From Zygnema circumcarinatum (Eukaryota > Streptophyta > Zygnematophyceae > Zygnematales > Zygnemataceae), in contig CM074808.1 in the NCBI GenBank assembly GCA_037447605.1, positions 2,427,730 through 2,491,729 on the forward strand: a stretch of 64,000 bases of DNA. The letters run 5' to 3'. The notes under the pieces were generated by a model, which worked only from the letters and a program-made list of their open reading frames with translations, ran no database searches and was not told where the DNA came from. Positions 23,536 to 35,600 of this stretch are shown here, in pieces. Numbering within the stretch: the first letter of the stretch is position 1; each line of letters starts with the position of its first letter. The translations under genes were made by a program, and so were the position numbers.

Positions 23536-23720
23536 GATACAATGTATAATACCGTATTAATACAGTATTAATACAGTATTATACACTGTATAATACTCAG
23601 GTGCTAGTCCCTTGTTAATGTTAGGGGGTAGCTTGTCCCTTGTTAATGTTAGTAGAAAGCTACACCCTTGTAATGTTAGGAGAGGTCCCTTATTAACGAT
23701 AGGACGGATGGCACCCGACT
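23536..23720. repeat. AT-rich palindromic run plus four spaced copies of a TTGTTAATGTTAG motif
   Basis: Positions 23540-23597 alternate gtataata and tattaatac in self-complementary order and could fold as a cruciform. Right after it, cccttgttaatgttag recurs with small changes at about 23608, 23637, 23668 and 23688. No ORF is associated. Confidence 0.6.
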
Positions 23721-25175
23721 TATTACGCTCAAAATCATTGGTGGGCTCGTCTATTATTGATATTTATTGCATCATCAATGAGACGAACAACTCACTTGTC
23801 TTCTTTGGGTGTGACTATTATCAATAATAGAAAAAGGAGAAAGGTGTGGCTTTTTTTGTTGTGTGCATAACGATTTTTCATCGTCATTTTGTTGTTGCTC
23901 TTCTTCTCTTATCCTTCCCGTGATGCCTTCACCACTGTAGATAGCAGCACTACCATATGGCCCATCATCACCGTCCCCCTTGAAACTGCTCTTGTAGACC
24001 TAAATTTCAACACTACTATTTTGAGACGAGTATAAGGTGTCCTAGAGCTGCCTTACGGCTTGAAACTTCAATTACTACAATTACCCTCTGTCTAAGTAGC
24101 AAGAAAACGATGAAAAGAAGTTAAATACATATAACGTACACTGCATCTTAAAATGTCGTTTAATACGCATGTATTATAATACGGGGTATTTTACGACAAA
24201 GAGGAAAATGGCATTGAACTCACGATGGCGAGGCCATCAACTGTACATGAAGAAAAGCAGCATGTGGAACCACGAGGGACTGGCCGCAAAGGACCTAGGC
24301 ACAAAAGATAAAAGCTAAGAGCGGAAAACTACGCCTAGGCGCAACAACGCAGCCAAATACAAAAACTACAAATACTACAGGCGTTTCATACATACGGATC
24401 AATAGGCCTTGGCCTACGGTATGGCACTCGAGGGCAACGGAATTAGGGCCAGCTGGAGCCGTACGGCCATTAACGACCACCTGTGCACGTGGCGAGTCGC
24501 CGTTGGCGCGGCCCTCGCCTCAAAACAAAAATCTCTCCTCCCCTTCCGGCAGCTGAGCGCGGCCCGCCCAATCCAACCCGCCCGCCCAGGGCCGCACGCG
24601 TATCGTACTCTCTTAGCGCCCCGCCAGCTATCCGACAAAATAATAAGACGCGTATCCGTAGGATTCCCCTTTTGATCACCGCACGCCCGCCCGCCGTTTT
24701 GTCGCCTACCGAGTCGCTCCTGAGTCCTGGCCGCCCGTCCGCCTATTTTGTCGCCGCGAGATCGCGAGATCGGTCAGAGTGGTGCGGATTGGCCACGCTC
24801 TCTGACAGGTCAACTCACGCGCGTACGGCCGGGTTGCCGACTCGCCCAGTCGCCCTCCAATTTGGCGCGTGCCGCTGGTCGCGGTCCCTGGGTCAACGCA
24901 GTTCAACGTGGACGACGACGACGCGGCACCGGTCGTCGCATGCACCGACACGAAGGTCAGCGCTGACTCGTGACAGCCAATGGGAGGCCGCGGGCGTCGC
25001 AGTCAAGGGCCTGGTCGCCGCGATTCGAGGCTCTTTGCCAGTTGGCGCCCGCGCATTGGCGCGGCAGCTCCCCTTCTTAGCAAGAGGCGCGCCCACCGAC
25101 CCGCCACCTCCCGCCGCGCCCGCGCTACCCGCCAGCGCCTGCCGCCTCCGCCCCCGGCCGCCGCCTGCCGCCGCC

Positions 25176-25526
25176 ATGAACTGCGGGCCCGCGCGGGAGT
25201 GCGAGGAGGCCCTCGCGCGCGTGGCCGTGCTCGGCCTGGAGGCCCTCCAGGCCGCGGAGGCGCTGCGCCCGGGGGGGGGGAAGGGCCTGGCCGGGGGCGA
25301 CGGTCTAGGCGAGGGCGAGGGCGCGGGCGAGGGCGCGGTGGCGGCGGTGTGCGAGATGGTGCGCGGCGACGCGGCGCGCGCGCTGGAGGAGCTGAGCGTG
25401 GCGGCGGGGCTGCTCGTGGAAGCGGGCTTGGGCGCGCCGCACGGGTGGGTGGGGGCCGGGGATGGAAGGGCAGGTCGGCGGGGTGGGGCGGGGCGGGGCG
25501 GCTAGCGTGTGAGCGTGCCTGTGCGC

Positions 25527-25567
<41 letters not shown>

Positions 25568-27681
25568 AAGGGATGATTGAAGGACAGATATATGCATGAA
25601 GAAGAGGTCAAAGGGAATAAGGAAAGGTGGAGAGAGATTGGGGAGTGGGGGGGGAGCCGAGAGAATGGAGGGGGTGGGACAGTGAGGGAAAAGGACACAG
25701 TGGAATACGATAGAGGGAGACAGATTGCGACAGATTAGTCGAGAACTTGAACAAAATAGCCTAAATCGACGGAGAACTGTAGACTTTGAACAGAGACGGA
25801 GCGCGAGCAGGAGGGGAGAGGGGTGTTGAGAGGCCATGACTCCTTTCCTGTACGGCTAGATGGATAGATTTTATGAACAGCAGGTGAAGGAATGGCCGTA
25901 AAATGGGGCCCATGGTGGCAAAGCCATGCCGGGGGCTGCCTGGGCATGGGGTTGCTGCAGAGATTGGCAGGGTTGCATGTCAAGGTGTAGTCTCAGGGGG
26001 GACAGGCTGTAGTGCTGTGCTTTAGTGTATCTCTTAAATGTATGAACTGTTGCTCTTGTAGACATTTAAGACGACGGATTGACAAGCTAAAAATCTGTTG
26101 TTTATGGCTTGTTTCTTGAGTGGACGTAACTAATGTGAGAATTTTTGCATTAAGGTATATCTACCATTGCTAATACCTCCTCTATCTCCTTAGCATGGTG
26201 GATCCAGCGTCAGAGGAGATTAGTGATTGGTTAATTGAGAGTTCACAAAGTGGAGTGAAAGCGAGAGATTGACAGGGAGTGACCAGCAGAGAAGGACCTT
26301 CAGAGGAGCATGGTCAGAAGGAGGCACGTGCGTGCGTGTTCGTGTGTGTCTGTGAAATAGCGGAAGCTCTAGAACGAGAGAGTGTGCGCGAGCGATAGCG
26401 AGGTGGGGGGAAAGCGCCTGTCCACCTCTCTGCATGCCTGCCGAGCTGACAGCATCCATAGTGCCCCCCTCCTCAACCTTTCTCACATACACACACACAC
26501 ACTCACTCTCTCTCCCTCTTTCTCTCTCTCTCCCTCTCTGCACAGAGCGGTCGCCCTCGCCGCGCTGCGCGCCGCGGACCTTGCGGCGCTGCACCTCCGC
26601 CGGTCGCTGTGCGCGCTCGCCGCCTTCCCGTCTTCGCCCTCGCCCTCGCCCCCGCCCCTCTCTGCAGCGGCTCCTACCAGCGTCGCCGCCATGGCCCTGC
26701 ACCTCTCCCCGGAGGAGGGAGGCCACCAGTCCTCCCTCCCGTCCTCCAGCAACCCCTCTGCCTGCGCCTCCCTCTCCACCCCCCCCTCTGCCGACATCCT
26801 CTGGCACGCGCTCCAAGAGGCGGGCTTCCACGGCGTGCATCCGCGGGACCTTCTCGACTGCAGCTGCGCTTCCTGCGCGGGGGGCGGCCACTGGGACGAC
26901 CGTCCGGACGGCGGCCATCGCAGCGGCCGCGAGCAGGACCGCGAGGTCGGGCCGTGCAGGGGCGGCAAAACCCCGGACCAGGCGACGCCCCCGCCATGCG
27001 AACGGGAGCCGAGCTGCTCGCCACCTGTCACCTCCGGGATGGATACGCAGAGCTCTCAGATTTGGCGCCAGCTCCCGAGGGTTCAGTCTGAGTCGCCGCC
27101 CGCCACCTCCTCCCAGTGAGTTTCTGCATGCGTCCGTACGTCGCGCTTGAAAGGCGGGCCCACTTTGCTGCTTGCATGGGTGCTGACACGTGTCGATCTG
27201 CGCCGGTGACGGGGCAGACAAGGGAAGCGGCTACGGGAGCCTCCTGTGAGCCTTGGAGACGGTCACCACTGGCGGAAGTATGGCCGGAAGCGTCTCAAAG
27301 AAACGAACGCTGTTCGGTGGGTGAAACCGCAGAACCCTTCTTCTCTTATTGCCGTTCTTCCCACCTTCAACCCTTCAAGCTTTGAAGCCGTCCCATCTTG
27401 GAATCTCACAGTCTCTTTCAACCGGCTGCCTGTGCAGGAGCTATTACCGGTGCTGCAAAAGGGAGGAGACAGGCTGCCTCACTAAGTTCTACTGCGACCA
27501 AGGAAACGACCAGAGCATTCTCGCCACCATTGTTTTCCAAGGGGAGCACAACCATTCCCCAGCGCAGACATCTGAAAACCTTCCCTTGCCAGTCGCCGGC
27601 GTGCAGGGGGGGGAGTTCAGCCCCCACCTTGCGATAGAGAGTTTTCAGCAGCTGGAGCAGATGCTCATGTGGGACGATTGA
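25176..27681 (+). CDS. WRKY transcription factor with WRKYGRK core and group III-like zinc spacing
   Basis: A nuclear W-box-binding regulator. Four exons (25176-25444, 26546-27115, 27218-27316, 27438-27681) join in phase to 393 residues. The single WRKY domain is C-terminal: GDGHHWRKYGRKRLKETNAV, then RSYYRCCKREETGC, and after the second Cys a 23-residue spacer ending at GEHNH. The heptad is WRKYGRK (about 298-304), not the usual WRKYGQK. Zinc ligands are spaced C-X7-C-X23-H-X-H: group III spacing, but ending in HxH rather than HxC. The intron falls at the conserved position before RSYY. The N-terminus has an Ala/Leu-rich helix (CEEALARVAVLGLEALQAAE) and then a Ser/Pro/Ala-rich linker. Only about 35 residues follow HNH. 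Confident for family; the subgroup is ambiguous. Confidence 0.93.
25526..25566 (+). repeat. (GT)n(GA)n tract near the 5' end of WRKY intron 1
   Basis: A GT run followed by a GA run begins about 80 nt after the intron 1 donor. It is complementary in composition to the tract at the other end of the same intron. Confidence 0.9.
26482..26543 (+). repeat. (CA)n(CT)n tract at the 3' end of WRKY intron 1
   Basis: A CA run followed by a CT-rich run forms the polypyrimidine tract and ends at the cacag acceptor of exon 2 (26546). Confidence 0.9.
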
Positions 27682-29652
27682 CAGAAGCCTCCTCACGCGT
27701 CGTGTACATGGGCGAGCGCCACTACTCACAATTCACGGCTTACGATGACGCTCGAAAGTGAGTTTGTGATGAATTTGTAGATATCGCCGTTGTGCTGCGA
27801 TCACAAAATGCTATGAGGATGTGGCGGCTCCAGTGCCTTTTTTCTGCTGGAGAGCGTCTACAGAGAGGGCCACTTGAGTGAAACCTTAACGCTTACAGGG
27901 GGCGTTGCTTCTGTTGGGACTTGCAGCACTCGTGCCCTTTTGCAACGTCGTTGGTCGCTTTGGCTGCACAACGCTCCAAAGGATCGGTTTGAGGGACTTC
28001 GCCTAAGGCGCTGAGGGGGGATACCATGGAGGCCAGCCCGCGGCAATGCTCGGGAGCTGGGGGGGTGACAGTAGTAGCAGTGATGGATAATGGACCATTG
28101 ATTTGGTAGGACTTAGAGAAAGCAAAGGCAGGATCGTTCCCACCACAGCGCGCTTTGTACATCCTGTCAGTTGCGCACTCCCGGCTTCATAGCGGCACCG
28201 TGTAAATTATCGTTTTAAACTTTTAGTGGAACGCTTCTTAATCTGTGGCTGGGGAATTCCCCAAGCGGAAAGATGGCTGCCCACAGTTTCCATGATGAAC
28301 ATGTCCTGGAATTGGAGCTTGATGCATCCACGAAATGTGGACATTGGAATGCCCCCCTCTTTGTGTCCCATCCAGTCTAACCCCCCACAACGCGCAAAGC
28401 CTTCGAGCAAAGGACTGCCGTGAAGCCGACGTGTATGAACTACACAAACCATCGATTGTTTTGGTTGCCGCAATTTTGAAACGTAGTCAGAACGAACAGC
28501 TTGATATGTAAGCGAATTGAATCCATTTTTAATGTTGAAAAAATACATACTCTTACTTTCTGTTCACGTCATTTTTTCTGGCCCACTGGTTATAAGTTTA
28601 ATTCCGGATTGTCGGTAATAAAGCACGTCAGCTCTAAAACATCGTGAGTCTTACTGATCAAGAACTTTTTGTAAGTCTAACACCAAACCGAGCTCTGTGT
28701 ATATCGGGATCCGTCTGCAAACGGGTACTTTCGGCAACTTTTCGTACTATTTTGTGAAGTTTGGCACCCTAATACAGGGCCGAAACCAGGTGGAGTCGCG
28801 CGAGTGGATGAATGAGTCGAAGCATTTGGACAATTGAAAGGCAGGTTCAAACATTCAACGGAAAATAATTCCAGAGCTTCAAGTTCAAACATAATATTGG
28901 GTCATTTTGAACGATTCGAAATGATGGAATTTGTACGATTCGTCTCAGTTTTCCAAACCCTCCACTCAAAGGCTCGCACCTTGTCTCATGGAGGCAACGC
29001 CGCACCGGAGCTTCACGTTCTTGGAAATCGTTCCTGTCATGTGCTAATCTGATCTGAACTGGAACTGGACTAAAAACGAGCGGAACTGGACTGAATAGCA
29101 GGCCACGAGCAGAGGTCGCATCAAACTTTCTGATGGGCATAGTGTCTTCCAGCATCTGCTGCTCTTCAGTGTCAGGGAGGAAGGTGGGTTTTTAGGGTTT
29201 TTAGGGTTTTTAGGGTAAAAAGGCAGGGAACAGATTCTACACCCCCTACGAGGACCTCTGCCCTCACAGGACTGCCGTCCTTGTGCATGGACTAAAAAAC
29301 AACGGCACGGCTGGCAGGACTTTCAAGGACACTCCGATGAACAGATAATAAACAAAAACTGTTCAACAGCATGAAAAAAAAACGAAAACGAGTCAGCCCT
29401 CACCTCCATTCCATTGCTGGCTCAAAGAGATTGGCACCGCTGTGAACAACGAAGAGATATCTCACGCTTTACACTTTACAGATAGCGGTGAGGCCATCCA
29501 TCACAAGAAGCAAGGGAGAAGGGAAAGAGTGACCCCTCTCTAAGAAAGGCCATCACTCTACAGAACTGAATACCTGCTCTCACCAAGATCTGAGTTGCTA
29601 CTGTAGCCACTCCCTCCCCCCCTCTTCCTCCATCCTTTTTCTTGAATCGCAT
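27682..29652. other. Convergent spacer between WRKY and RKP genes; short telomere-like run
   Basis: I find no convincing gene; open frames up to 113 codons lack recognisable sequence. Near 29186-29216 there are three tandem tttttaggg units, a small telomere-like run. Confidence 0.5.
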
Positions 29653-32600
29653 CTATTCTCTCATATGCCTAGAGTCATCCTCTTGCACGTCACCCGCTAC
29701 ATCCACAGCGGTCCCCTCCGCTCCCGAATAAAGCTGTTCTATGGCAGCATTGCAGAAGAAGCAGCGACTGCTGTTCAGCAGATGTCGGGAGATGCACCGC
29801 CGGCAGGATTGGTGTTTGCAGGGCAAAAACGAGGTGTCGAGTTCACTGGCGTAACAAATGCTGCACAGCTCCGCCTCTTCTTGGCTTCCTGCTCTCCAAC
29901 CGCCCCCAGAAGCAATTCACTATGAAAACTGCACCAAGCATGCACAACTGGGTCGCAAACGAGGTGCGAGTGCCCCTGCGTTCAAGTTAAGCGAAACTTC
30001 TGCAGTGAACTGGTCAAGTTCCACCATTTATCTAGTGAAGAGACATTTCAGATGCAGCCATCCGTAGCCAGTTTCTCATACCTTGATTGTCACGGGCAGC
30101 CTCCGCCCGTCTCTCATCCTCCTGCGCCGCCAACCTCACCGCTTCTACCTCCGTCTCAAACCGCTTCACAAGCGCCTTCAGCTCTGGCAGGCGAGCGAGA
30201 GAGGGGTCTCCCTTGAAGGCATCCGCCTGGCCCCCAAGCAATATCCCACCATCCTTTAGTTTTCATTTCTATCAACAGTTTCCAAAACCATGCAATGCCT
30301 GTCTCGAAATACGGATGACAATGCTTCAATTGATGTTCCCAAGCTGTATGTAACTTGAAAGCTACCACACAAGCAGCAGCGAGGAGGGAAAGTGAAACTT
30401 ACCCAGTTGTAGTCCAGAAGGTAAGCAAAGTTGGCCAGGCACTGAGGAGAGGAGTCCACATGTGCGAGGGCCTTAGCAATGTCCCATCGCATGCCGGGCC
30501 GGTTGCCCTCGCCAGCATTCGCCAGGTTGATGATGATGCCCACAAGGGGGCCTAAGATAGCGGACCTGTTCAGTTTGTCAGCGGCCGACCCATGGAGCCT
30601 TTGTGCAGTGCACAAGGATTCACAGGAAAGTTCAAAAGGAAGTCAGCAACACATGACAGAGCAGAATTTCACAAAGCTACACCTGCAAGGCCCTGTTGCC
30701 AACACTTGATGAAGAAAAATTGCGTCAAATACAAAGAAGTAGAAACTTAGGGTTTATCAGGCCGAGCAGCACAGTTGCACTGGAAATGTGCAGCAATCCC
30801 GGTTGCGTATGCGCACCTGTCAAAAAGGCCGGCATCCGGGCCTGATGTGGCATGGCTCAACACAAAGAGCAGCAGCTCGCAAAGACGAGTCAAATTCATT
30901 TCTGGCCCGTGAAGGAACACGTGTGGCAGCTGTACGGCCAGAAACTCCAAAATACGCAAAAGGTTACAGGAAAGCTCGTACATGATCCCACATTTCCGCT
31001 GCTGCAGGTCCGGAACCTGCACAATTTCATGGCTGTGGTTAGGTAGTACGGAAACATCTTCATACACGAGTCAGACAACACTCACGTCTGGAAAGCCCAC
31101 AGTGAATGAGCGGAAAGGCCTGCACCTGATGCCGCTCCATGGCATCCTGCATCTCCTTCACTGCCACAGAAAACTCCGTCACCGTCCAGTTTAGAGTATT
31201 GAAGAGGCGATTCACAAAGGTCCCAAGCAGATCAGAATCCTCCATGCACTTTCGTCTCAGAAGTTCCTGCAGACGTAGCCCCTCAAAAGGAGAGGAAGGG
31301 AGGAAGGGTGAAGAGAGGGGGGAGACGGGGAGAGGAGAGAAAGGAAAAAATTGTCTGGTAAGTTTGCGGGGAAAAGGTAGCATGCCACTCGTACTTCATG
31401 ACTGGCCCCAGCTCCGTGATGATTCTCCCTTGATTTTTCCATCCTCCATCATTGCTTCAGCATCATCATAACAGCACCAACAACAGCATGAATATAAACA
31501 AAATAACCGATATAGTTTACATGCAAAACTGTACGAGAGTCACAAACAACACCAACATCACCAACTGTTACGACATCTGCCATACACTCAGACTACAACC
31601 CACTTTTCATGCATTCTCTACGACAGATCTTTCCAAAGGAATGCACTTTTTAACTGATCCATGAGTCGCTGCAACTTTTGAAGTGATCTAACTAGAAAAC
31701 ATGGAGAAGTGGCGACACCATCAGGCCAATGCAGGAATAGGGCTAAGAAAGCAGCAGCATCAGACTGAGCAAAAAGCATCTGTGAACTGAAGAAGCATTG
31801 CCCTGGCAAGCTGCCAACCTGGAATACGGTTGAAGCACATTCTGTCCCAGCTGGCCCGTTCACTGCAGGCCGGGCAGTTCCTCCAAAGGTAGCCCCCTTA
31901 CAAAGACGCAACAAAATATGCGAAACCGGAATCCAGAAACGGTTGTCAAAGGCTGTCAGGAGTGCTGCCGGGAGCTTTTCCCTCGCAGCCTCATTCTGTT
32001 CAAATGCTGCGACGTATTCCCGGTATTGCAGAAGGACAGAAATAGACTGCAAGAGAACGTCACGGACGTCCGGATTGGCGATCCGTGAATCGTTGAAATG
32101 TGTAACGAGGAACGTGACCTGCTCTCCCACCCAACAGGCAGCTGCATCGCTCAATGAAAGAATCAGGTTTCACTGCTAATACGACGTTGTTCTTCCCACA
32201 GAGACAAGGGCCCTAAAAGAATGGCAAGTACTAAGTGACGAAGCGCCATGCAGGGAAAAAAGGGTACAGGGGATGACAACACTAAAAGACAAAAAGCTAC
32301 GACTACAATGATGATAAAGGAGGGTAAAGTGGGAAGGAACCATAGAGAACGATTATAACCTAAAACAGACCTGTCAAAATGCAGAAGTGAATACACAACT
32401 TGGGATGCACTATAGAAAACTCCTCATGCTCAATTACTAAGGGAAGGCGCCAAGGTTGGTGAAAAGTGGAATGCACAGAATTTTACCAGAGAAGACAGAC
32501 CGCGCTGAAGCAGAATCGCCGCTGGAGCAAATGGAGGGTCACTTCTTCGAAGAGCATGGAAAGAGTCCACCTGGAGACCCCAAACAGAAGTAGAAAATGA

Positions 32601-35600
32601 AATGAGTGCGTGTCCTACAACAGGGATGTTTGCTTCACATAATACCCCTCAAAACGCACGTAGGTAGCGTCAGTGAAGCATCGCGGTGTCAAAATTGGAA
32701 TCAGTATGCAACTTATGGTAGCTGTAGAGGATCATTGATGGTTACATTCCATCCTCACGCTCACACAGTATAGAGATCGAGTGGCAAACTAATCACTGGT
32801 TCCTTTTGCAATATCAACCACCATCCAGAGGGCAACCAATCCCGACTTGAACTTCCCTCCTCTGAAATCTAACCTATGGCAGATAGGCAAGACATTACTC
32901 AAGATAGCCTGCTTATTACATGCCTTTCCTAGTGCTACGGTCCCCTGATCCAGAACATGTTTGCAGGCCGACGTTACACATGCGAGAAGCACAACGACAG
33001 AAAAAGGCTGAGCGGTGGAGAGGTGCTCAGGCATAAACCACTCCATACAAGCCTCTACCAACGTGGTCGCAATGTCCATTTAGCAAAGTCTATTTTAAGC
33101 TACATACATTCTTCCAAAACCAGATTATGAAGTCAGTCTCTTCGCTGAGATCAACGCACTGCAAAATTTCCTTTACATTCATTAAATTACTTGAAATTCC
33201 AGGATTCCATTTTATTTTTATCAATCCGCTGATCTTAGAATGGGAGCCGTTGACAGGTTTTCCACCTTCGTACTGGACTGCAAATCAGTCCTGTGATACT
33301 GTATTTCGGATGCGCTGGAGAAACCAACTGTTAATTTATCCATAGACTTGAACAGATGACAACTAGAGACCAACGAACTGATTATATTGCTGTTCCAAAA
33401 AATAAGAACTGTTTGTGCAAAGAAGGATCCGTGATCCACTTACCAGAGTCTCCACGTAAAATTCTGGAACATAACTGAAGAGAACTCCGCGACGGCTGGT
33501 GGCCAAGAGCAGCTGCACAATCCACCCACAGCTTGCATAGATGCCCTCTTGCTTCCATTTCGAAAACAGCGCAACTCTATACCTGTCAAAAACAAATGCA
33601 TGATAGCATTAGCTCAGCAGAACAGATGCATCCATATCACGACGAACTGCGCGAAACACAAAAAAAGGGGGAGTGAAAAGTGAGTGGACAATGGAACAGA
33701 TTATTCTAAAGGCAACATCGGAAAACCAGGTGTGGCTAGTTTCTGGACTTCAACTCCGGACATTCAAGAATAGCTATATTGGCCAGATTTCGCCTTTCTG
33801 CGAACTTGCGGGGGACTAGCCGTATGTTGACGCCGCCTGCGATGATGAGCGTCCTACTCAATATTGCTACAATGTCTGAGGGAGACGCATACTAGAACGA
33901 CAAAATTCACGACTTCCTAACATGCGGTTGCCCTAAATTGTCTTTGAAACAAACATTAGTCCCAAAGTGTTCCAAGTTTCTGGACCTAAGTACATCAAGC
34001 CGACAGCTACTCGAAGCAAAAAAATTTTGCTCTGAAGCCAGGGTATATCCTTGTTATATGATTTAGATGGAAAAGCCCTTGCGTTCAACTTAAAATACGC
34101 AGTACACATTTTGATGCCTCGTTTTTGTCAGTTGACTACCAGCTTGCTCCTACACATGGCAGAGGTGGCCTACCATGCGGCATGCCGAACGTGGCCCATA
34201 ACTTCCTCCTTGCACAGACTCCGTTTCTCTCTCAGTTGACGAACTTGCTCACTAGATAAAACCCCACTTGACCGAATCTTCCTGTCTGCCTCCTCCAGCT
34301 GGTTGATTGATTGCACCTGCCATTGCAAATGGAGCGAGGCCTGCCCTTCCCAGATACAAACGCATGCAACCCGGTAGATACTTCAATTCACAGTCATCAA
34401 ATACCATCTAAGCTTGCATTGGAGTAAAGTAACTCCACCAATTAGCACGCAGGCGTTAGAAATCCAGACCACCCTTGCCAGCCATGTCGACAAGCCTCTT
34501 CCCAGAAAAGATCAAACAACACAATGATCACTACGCAAACCAGGTCCATACCAGACCTGAGAGGCTCTAAACTACAACCATTTGCACCATGCGCAAGGAC
34601 CATCCTTAAACGGCGAACAACTGGAAAGCAAGTAGCCAATACCCAAGCATGTATCTTTCAATCTTTGACACAATAGCTGCAGTTCTCTGCGGATAAGAAC
34701 TTCCTGCAGCGGTGTCCCTGCTCCACCGAAATCTCACCTGCTTAAAATTAAATGCCACACCTAGGTGGTACAGGAGAACCAGCATATCCGCCAGCTCCTC
34801 CTCTATAGGTCCCAGAGTCCCTGCCCTTGCTTGCCCTGGCCCTATCCATCTATCTGTCCTCCCTGAACTTGTGGCAGCTCCCCCAAATTGATGCCGCTCC
34901 CTGCTACTTGTCTCTCCTTGGTCACCAACAGAGCTTTCAACACCATAACCACAGCTAAAGCTGCTATCACTGCTGGTCCTTCCTGACCCTTCGGGAGCCG
35001 CGGTGTTTGCTTGCAACCTGGGGTCAGAAGCCCTTCCTAAGAGTGATTGTGACTGATTCATTTCTTGCTGATTTGACCCACCCACAACTTCATCATCATC
35101 CCATCGGACATCCTCATAGTTTTGAGGAAAGCTAATAGGTGAAGCCTTCGACAAGTGACTGAATGTTCCTCCTAGTCTAGGGAGTTCCATATACTCTGTG
35201 TCCGATCTCAAAAATAGCAAAACAGGAAATCTTCTGGGGCCACCCCGATGAAAATACCCAACACCGCTTCTGTCCACCCAATCGACTCCCGGTTGTTTAA
35301 CAGGCTCGGTAAGGCCTTCTGAAAGCATTCGCAAAAGGACAAAAAAAGCGGACACAAGGACAGAGTTGTCAGATAGACCAGGAGGCGGCACATTTCGATT
35401 CGCTCCTCGGTTTCTTCGAATGAGATGGTGGAGGAAGGCACCAAATACTCCCCCGTGGTCTACGGAGGGAGTGCCAGCGACCCATGGTGAGCCAGCAGGA
35501 TGAGGAGGGACATAGGCTAACAAGCGGCGACACAGCGTAACTTGGAGCTCGTCCACCTGCGCATCTCCAAAATGCGCCACTAGTTCAGCTAACGTGTTGG

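Larger units (their letters stand above)
22963..25175. promoter_or_regulatory. Divergent spacer between LBD and WRKY genes, with several short repeats
   Basis: No gene seen. The left part (to about 23500) is extremely GC-rich and holds tetramer and pentamer microsatellites. The middle is AT-rich with a palindromic run near 23540-23597. The right part holds CCGTACGG at 24459-24466 and GCGTACGG near 24821, upstream of the GC-rich WRKY leader. Long open frames on both strands here are compositional. Confidence 0.5.

Noticed and set aside
17537-24240. Similar 28-nt stretches (aaaatttcattgaactcgcgatgg near 17540 and aaaatggcattgaactcacgatgg near 24206)
   Set aside because: Too short and only two copies; may be chance or a remnant of a dispersed repeat, not enough to call.
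24483-25505. 340-codon plus ORF overlapping WRKY exon 1 in another frame
   Set aside because: Runs through the promoter; the WRKY frame from 25176 joins the WRKY domain exons in exact phase.
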